A DNA stretch of 64,000 nt. Origin: Streptomyces lavendulae subsp. lavendulae (GTDB lineage Bacteria; Actinomycetota; Actinomycetes; Streptomycetales; Streptomycetaceae). The notes under the pieces are model-generated. The model was not told the origin of the DNA. It saw only the letters and a program-made list of their open reading frames with translations, and did not search any database. Of this stretch, positions 59,045-64,000 are shown in pieces. The DNA is taken from contig NZ_CP024985.1 of the NCBI RefSeq assembly GCF_002803845.1, positions 1,612,001 to 1,676,000 of the forward strand, in the 5' to 3' direction. Each line of letters opens with the position of its first letter. The first letter of the stretch is position 1. The translations under genes and the position numbers were made by a program.

Positions 59045-59716
59045 ATGGCAGTCATCCACCACACCACGCTGACCCCGACCAAGCTCGAACTCCTGGCCGA
59101 ATGGCTCCCCTTGAGGCCCTGGTACCAGGGGGCCGGGGACGTCTCGCGGCTCGCCCGCGCGGGCGGGTTCCGCCTCGACGACCCCGAGGGCGAGGTGGGC
59201 ATCGAGTTCATGGTGGTCACCGACGCCGCCGGGGACGGGCCGGTCGCGTACCTGGTCCCGCTCACCTACCGCGGGGCCCCGCTGGACGGCGCCGGGGACG
59301 TGCTGGTCGGCACGCTCGAACACGGGGTGCTGGGCAAGCGCTGGGTCTACGACGGTGCCCACGACCCGGTCATGGTCGAGCAGTTGCTCGCGCTGCTGGC
59401 GGGCCGCGCCGCGGCGCAGGCCCAGGGCGAGAGCGACACCCCCGACCCGACCGTCGGGGTGCTGGCCGGTCCGGCGGGCGTACCCGCGGCCCTGACGGGG
59501 GCCGGGAAGGTGTCCGACACCGCCGGCGCCACCGTCGTGGTGGTGGGCGCGGCCGGGGAAGCGGGCCCCCTCCACGACCTCACGCTGATCCGGGTGCTGC
59601 GCCCGGGTCCCGCCGTCGGCGACGGGATCCGGGGGCAGGTGCTGGCCGGGTGGACCGCCCCGGACGGCGCCGCGGAGCGCGGGGCGTTCGCGTTCCTGGG
59701 CGACACCGGCCGCTGA
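59045..59716 (+). CDS. Maltokinase N-terminal cap-like domain protein
   Basis: This 223-residue protein matches the free-standing form of the N-terminal cap domain of actinobacterial maltokinase (Pep2): LLAEWLPLRPWYQGAGDVS near the start, then FMVVTDAAGDGPVAYLVPLT and GTLEHGVLGKRWVYDGAHDP. The kinase catalytic domain is missing. Streptomyces carries several such stand-alone copies, sometimes annotated as 1,4-alpha-glucan branching proteins. The function of the isolated domain is not known; it may bind a sugar phosphate or a partner. It begins 10 bases after the MerR gene, so both are probably in one transcript. Confidence 0.82.
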   Translation: MAVIHHTTLTPTKLELLAEWLPLRPWYQGAGDVSRLARAGGFRLDDPEGEVGIEFMVVTDAAGDGPVAYLVPLTYRGAPLDGAGDVLVGTLEHGVLGKRWVYDGAHDPVMVEQLLALLAGRAAAQAQGESDTPDPTVGVLAGPAGVPAALTGAGKVSDTAGATVVVVGAAGEAGPLHDLTLIRVLRPGPAVGDGIRGQVLAGWTAPDGAAERGAFAFLGDTGR

Positions 59717-59725
59717 GCCCGCCGG

Positions 59726-59757
59726 CGTCCCGGGCCCGCTCGCGCGGGCCCGGGACG
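59726..59757. terminator. 14-bp stem bidirectional terminator
   Basis: The arms 59726-59739 and 59744-59757 pair perfectly (CGTCCCGGGCCCGC with its complement) around the four-base loop TCGC. It lies between the convergent cap-domain and FadB-like genes. Confidence 0.9.
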
Positions 59758-59763
59758 GACGGG

Positions 59764-61932
59764 TCAGTCGGTGTACGTCTCGCCGCGCTCGGCCTTGGCC
59801 ACGAGGGAGGCGGGCGGGGTGAAGCGCTCGCCGTAGGTGGCGGCCAGCTCGCGGGCGCGGGCGACGAAGCCCGCCGGGCCGCCCTCGTAGCCGTTGATGT
59901 ACTGGATCACGCCGCCGGTCCAGGCCGGGAAGCCGATGCCCATGATGGAGCCGATGTTGGCGTCGGCGATCGAGGTGAGCACGCCCTCGTCGAGGCAGCG
60001 GACGGTGTCCAGGGCCTCGGCGAAGAGCATCCGCTCCTTCATGTCCTCGAAGGGGATGCTGGCGTCCGGCTTGGCGAAGTGCTCGCGCAGACCGGGCCAG
60101 ATGCGGGTCCGCCGGCCCGTCTCGTCGTACTCGTAGAAGCCGCCGCCGCTGCGGCCGGGGCGGCCGAACTCGTCCACCATCCGGTCGATGACGGTGTCGG
60201 CGGGGTGCTCGGTCCAGGTGCGGCCCTCGGCCTCGAAGGCCTTGCGGGTCTCGTTGCGGATCTTGCGCGGCAGGGTGAGGGTGAGCTCGTCCATCAGCGA
60301 GAGCACCTTGGCCGGGTACCCGGCCTGGGCGGCGGCCTGCTCGACGGAGGCGGGCTCCACGCCCTCGCCGACCATGGCCACGCCCTCGTTGATGAACTGG
60401 CCGATGACGCGCGAGGTGAAGAAGCCGCGCGAGTCGTTGACCACGATCGGGGTCTTGTTGATCTGGCGGACCAGGTCGAAGGCGCGGGCGATGGCCTCGT
60501 CGCCGGTGCGCTCGCCCTTGATGATCTCGACGAGGGGCATCTTGTCGACGGGCGAGAAGAAGTGCAGGCCGATGAAGTCGGCGGGACGCTTGACGCCCTC
60601 CGCGAGCCCGGAGATCGGCAGGGTGGAGGTGTTGGAACACAGCAGCGCGTCGGGCGCGATGACGTCCTGGACCTCCTGGAACACCCGGTGCTTGAGGGCG
60701 GTGTCCTCGAAGACGGCCTCGATGACGGCGTCGCAGCCCGCCAGGTCGGCGGCGTCGGCCGTCGGGGTGATCCGGGCCAGCAGCTCGGCGCGCTTGGCCT
60801 CGGTGGTGCGGCCCCGGGAGAGCGCCTTGTCGAGGAGCTTCTCGGAGTACGCCTTGCCCTTGGCGGCGGCCTCGGCGGTGACGTCCTTGAGGACCACCTC
60901 GATGCCCGCGCGGGCGCAGGAGTAGGCGATGCCGGCGCCCATCATCCCGGCGCCGAGGACGGCGACCTTCCTGACCTGGCGGGGCGCGACGCCCTGCGGG
61001 CGGCTGCGGCCGGCGTTGACGGCCTGGAGGTCGAAGAAGAACGCCTGGATCATGTTCTTGGCGGTCTGGCCGGTGACCAGCTCGGTGAAGTACCGGGCCT
61101 CGATGGTCAGCGCGGTCTCGAAGTCCACCTGGGCGCCCTCGACGGCGCAGGCCAGGATGTTGCGGGGGGCCGGGTACGGGGCCCCGTTCAGCTGCTTCTT
61201 GAGGTTGGCCGGGAAGGCCGGGAGGTTGGCGGCGAAGCGCGGGTTGGACGGGGTACCGCCGGGGATCTTGTAGCCGGGTACGTCCCACGGCTGCTTCGAC
61301 TCGGGGTTGGCGTCGATGAAGGCGCGGGCCTTGGCGAGCATCTCCTCGGGGGTGGCCGCCAGTTCGTGCACGAGGCCGTTGTCGAGGGCGCGCTGCGGGG
61401 TGTACTGGGTGCCCTGGAGCAGGACCTTGAGCAGCGCGTCGGCGATGCCCATCAGGCGGACGGTACGGGTGACACCGCCGCCGGCCGGGAGCAGGCCGAG
61501 GGTGACCTCGGGCAGGCCGATCTTGGAGCCGGGCGCGTCGAGGGCGATCCGGTGGTGGGAGGCGAGGCAGATCTCGTAACCGCCGCCGAGGGCGGCGCCG
61601 TTGATCGCGGCGACCACGGGCACGCCGAGGGTCTCGATGCGGCGCAGCGAGCGCTTGATGGCGGTGCCGGTCTCGAAGGCGAGGCCCGCGTCCTCGGGGC
61701 GCAGCCGGATCATGTCCTTGAGGTCGCCGCCGGCGAAGAAGGTCTTCTTCGCGGAGGTGTAGACGATGCCCCGGATGGAGTCCTTCTCGGCCTCGGCGCG
61801 GTCGGCGATCGCCGCGATGGAGTCCTTGAAGGCCTGGTTCATGGTGTTGGCGGACTGGTCCGGGTCGTCGAGGACCAGCGTGACGATGCCGGTCTCGTCC
61901 TGTTCCCAGCGGATGGTGCGGGTCTCGGTCAT
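59764..61932 (-). CDS. FadB-like multifunctional enoyl-CoA hydratase/3-hydroxyacyl-CoA dehydrogenase
   Basis: This 722-residue protein has the fatty-acid oxidation alpha-subunit layout. The crotonase domain (about residues 1-200) has FFAGGDLKDM, AALGGGYEICLASHHRIAL and GLPEVTLGLLPAGGG with the catalytic Glu. The NAD-binding 3-hydroxyacyl-CoA dehydrogenase domain has AVLGAGMMGAGIAYSCARAG (about 337-356) and SNTSTLP. The catalytic His is in GLHFFSPVDKMPLVE, and a C-terminal helical domain follows. It carries out two consecutive steps of beta-oxidation. I start at the ATG at 61932; the 30 upstream codons look non-coding. The thiolase gene lies upstream on the same strand. Confidence 0.93.
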   Translation of the reverse strand: MTETRTIRWEQDETGIVTLVLDDPDQSANTMNQAFKDSIAAIADRAEAEKDSIRGIVYTSAKKTFFAGGDLKDMIRLRPEDAGLAFETGTAIKRSLRRIETLGVPVVAAINGAALGGGYEICLASHHRIALDAPGSKIGLPEVTLGLLPAGGGVTRTVRLMGIADALLKVLLQGTQYTPQRALDNGLVHELAATPEEMLAKARAFIDANPESKQPWDVPGYKIPGGTPSNPRFAANLPAFPANLKKQLNGAPYPAPRNILACAVEGAQVDFETALTIEARYFTELVTGQTAKNMIQAFFFDLQAVNAGRSRPQGVAPRQVRKVAVLGAGMMGAGIAYSCARAGIEVVLKDVTAEAAAKGKAYSEKLLDKALSRGRTTEAKRAELLARITPTADAADLAGCDAVIEAVFEDTALKHRVFQEVQDVIAPDALLCSNTSTLPISGLAEGVKRPADFIGLHFFSPVDKMPLVEIIKGERTGDEAIARAFDLVRQINKTPIVVNDSRGFFTSRVIGQFINEGVAMVGEGVEPASVEQAAAQAGYPAKVLSLMDELTLTLPRKIRNETRKAFEAEGRTWTEHPADTVIDRMVDEFGRPGRSGGGFYEYDETGRRTRIWPGLREHFAKPDASIPFEDMKERMLFAEALDTVRCLDEGVLTSIADANIGSIMGIGFPAWTGGVIQYINGYEGGPAGFVARARELAATYGERFTPPASLVAKAERGETYTD

Positions 61933-62083
61933 GGGGTGGGTCTCCGTGGAAGTCTGGTTCGGCGGGGCCGGGCGGAAGGCGCCGGGCCCGGAGGGGGCCG
62001 GGAGGGTCCGGCTCGGGCGCACCGCGCGGCGGTCGGGCCCGGTGGCCGGGCCTTCGCCGCGCCGTGCTGCTGGTCGTCCGGTG

Positions 62084-62115
62084 CGGATCCCGGCGCGCGG
62101 GCGGGGCGGGATCCG
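62084..62115 (-). terminator. Hairpin between the thiolase and FadB-like genes
   Basis: The arms CGGATCCCG (62084-62092) and CGGGATCCG (62107-62115) pair over 9 bp around a 14-base loop, just after the thiolase stop. It may be a partial terminator in the ~190-base gap ahead of the FadB-like gene. Confidence 0.55.
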
Positions 62116-62122
62116 GGAGGGA

Positions 62123-63337
<1,215 letters not shown>

Positions 63338-63364
63338 TGGTCAAGCCTTTCTGAAGGTCCGGCG

Positions 63365-64000
63365 TCAGCCGAGGAGGGAGCGGCCGATGATCTCTTTCAT
63401 GATCTCGGTCGTACCGCCGTAGATGGTCTGGATGCGGCCGTCGGTGAAGGCACGGGCGACCCGGTATTCGCTCATGTAGCCGTACCCGCCGTGCAGTTGC
63501 AGGCAGCGGTCGGCGACGCGCTTCTGGAGTTCGGTGGCCCACCACTTGGCCATCGAGGCGTGGACGTGGTCCAGTTCGCCGTTCGAATGGTCGGTGATGC
63601 AGCGGTCGAGGAAGGCCCGGGTGACCGCGCACTCGGTGGCCATCTCCGCTATCTCGAAGCGGATGTGCTGGAGCTTGGCGAGGGGCCTGCCGAAGGCCTC
63701 GCGCTCCTTCACGTACTGCGTGGTGATCTCCAGCAGGTGTTCGGCCGCGGCGATCGCGGCCATCGCGATGCCCATGCGTTCCTGCGCGAGGTTGGTCATC
63801 AGGTGGACGAACGCGCCGTTCTCCTCGCCGAGCAGGTTCTCCTTGGGGACGCGCACGTCGTGGAAGAAGAGCTCGGCGGTGTCCTGCGCCTTCTGGCCGA
63901 TCTTGTCGAGGTTGCGGCCGCGCTCGAAGCCCTCCGTGCCCCGTTCGACGACCAGCAGGGACAGGCCGTGGGCGCCGCCTTCGGGGGTGGTCTTGGCGAC
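63365..64000 (-). CDS. Acyl-CoA dehydrogenase, C-terminal part (N-terminus beyond window)
   Basis: The 211 visible residues are the middle and C-terminal domains of an acyl-CoA dehydrogenase. The segment ELFFHDVRVPKENLLGEENG is typical of the family, followed by YVKEREAFGRPLAKLQHIRF and CLQLHGGYGYMSEYRVARAF. The catalytic Glu region is RIQTIYGGTTEIMKEIIGRS at the end. It removes two hydrogens from an acyl-CoA in the first beta-oxidation step. The gene continues past the right edge, so its start and any upstream genes are not seen. It is 28 bases ahead of the thiolase. Confidence 0.93.
   Translation of the reverse strand, partial: VAKTTPEGGAHGLSLLVVERGTEGFERGRNLDKIGQKAQDTAELFFHDVRVPKENLLGEENGAFVHLMTNLAQERMGIAMAAIAAAEHLLEITTQYVKEREAFGRPLAKLQHIRFEIAEMATECAVTRAFLDRCITDHSNGELDHVHASMAKWWATELQKRVADRCLQLHGGYGYMSEYRVARAFTDGRIQTIYGGTTEIMKEIIGRSLLG

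Noticed and set aside
56338..59265. A 975-residue minus-strand frame around the acyl-CoA synthetase
   Set aside because: It is out of frame with the synthetase and covers the MerR gene in antisense; the real enzyme is 56385-58220.

Overview
The window is high-GC actinobacterial DNA, almost certainly a Streptomyces chromosome. The evidence is GTG/TTG starts, ATGA and GTGA stop-start overlaps, a conservon, a hopanoid operon, an SCO6745-family gene, and a ydaO-type c-di-AMP riboswitch upstream of a LysM/M23 hydrolase. From about 13 kb to the right edge the gene content recalls the S. coelicolor SCO67xx interval (hopanoid operon, idi, SCO6745 family, tex, beta-oxidation genes); this is from memory of that genome, not a comparison run here.

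Region by region. 1-4.9 kb is an accessory patch: an archaeal-type MfnB (furan phosphate synthase) cut by the left edge, a cysteine hydrolase, two small conserved proteins, several truncated gene remnants, and pieces of a tyrosine integrase lying against tRNA-Pro(GGG), which suggests a decayed integrated element. 5-6.7 kb is a split transketolase pair behind a SoxR-like MerR-type promoter. 6.7-10.5 kb is a conservon (CvnA-D) ending in a GAF protein. 10.8-15.5 kb holds a metallo-hydrolase, an SGNH esterase, the riboswitch-controlled cell-wall hydrolase and a tyrosine phosphatase. 15.5-25.5 kb is a tightly overlapped hopanoid operon: hpnC, hpnD, a small ORF, hpnE, prenyl synthase, shc, hpnG, hpnH, hpnO. 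25.9-32.9 kb is a seven-gene envelope operon: two CDP-alcohol phosphotransferase-like proteins, a nucleotidyltransferase, a glycerol-1-phosphate dehydrogenase-like enzyme, a GT2 glycosyltransferase and a TagGH-like ABC exporter.

33-43.6 kb is a mixed region: a methyltransferase-GNAT fusion, idi, an RsbW-like kinase, an enoyl-CoA hydratase, a DJ-1 protein, a GlxA-type regulator, an ABC-F protein, an SDR, and an ImmA/IrrE peptidase paired with an MAB_1171c-type membrane protein. 43.8-52.1 kb carries tex, the SCO6745-family gene, a secreted M1 peptidase, an MpaB-type protein, a secreted sphingomyelinase and a HAD hydrolase. 52.1-54.5 kb is a Streptomyces-type cassette of an XRE-TPR regulator, a small DUF6415-like protein, a 26-residue membrane peptide and a frameshifted WH-motif protein. 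54.6 kb to the end holds an ankyrin protein, an acyl-CoA synthetase divergent from a MerR regulator, and beta-oxidation genes running off the right edge.

The strongest themes are membrane lipids (hopanoids, idi, the envelope operon, fatty-acid oxidation) and cell-envelope control (riboswitch and hydrolase, conservon). The best candidates for an undescribed system are the 25.9-32.9 kb envelope operon, where one phosphotransferase lacks an otherwise conserved Asp, and the 52-54.5 kb XRE cassette. All functional calls come from reading motifs; no searches were run.
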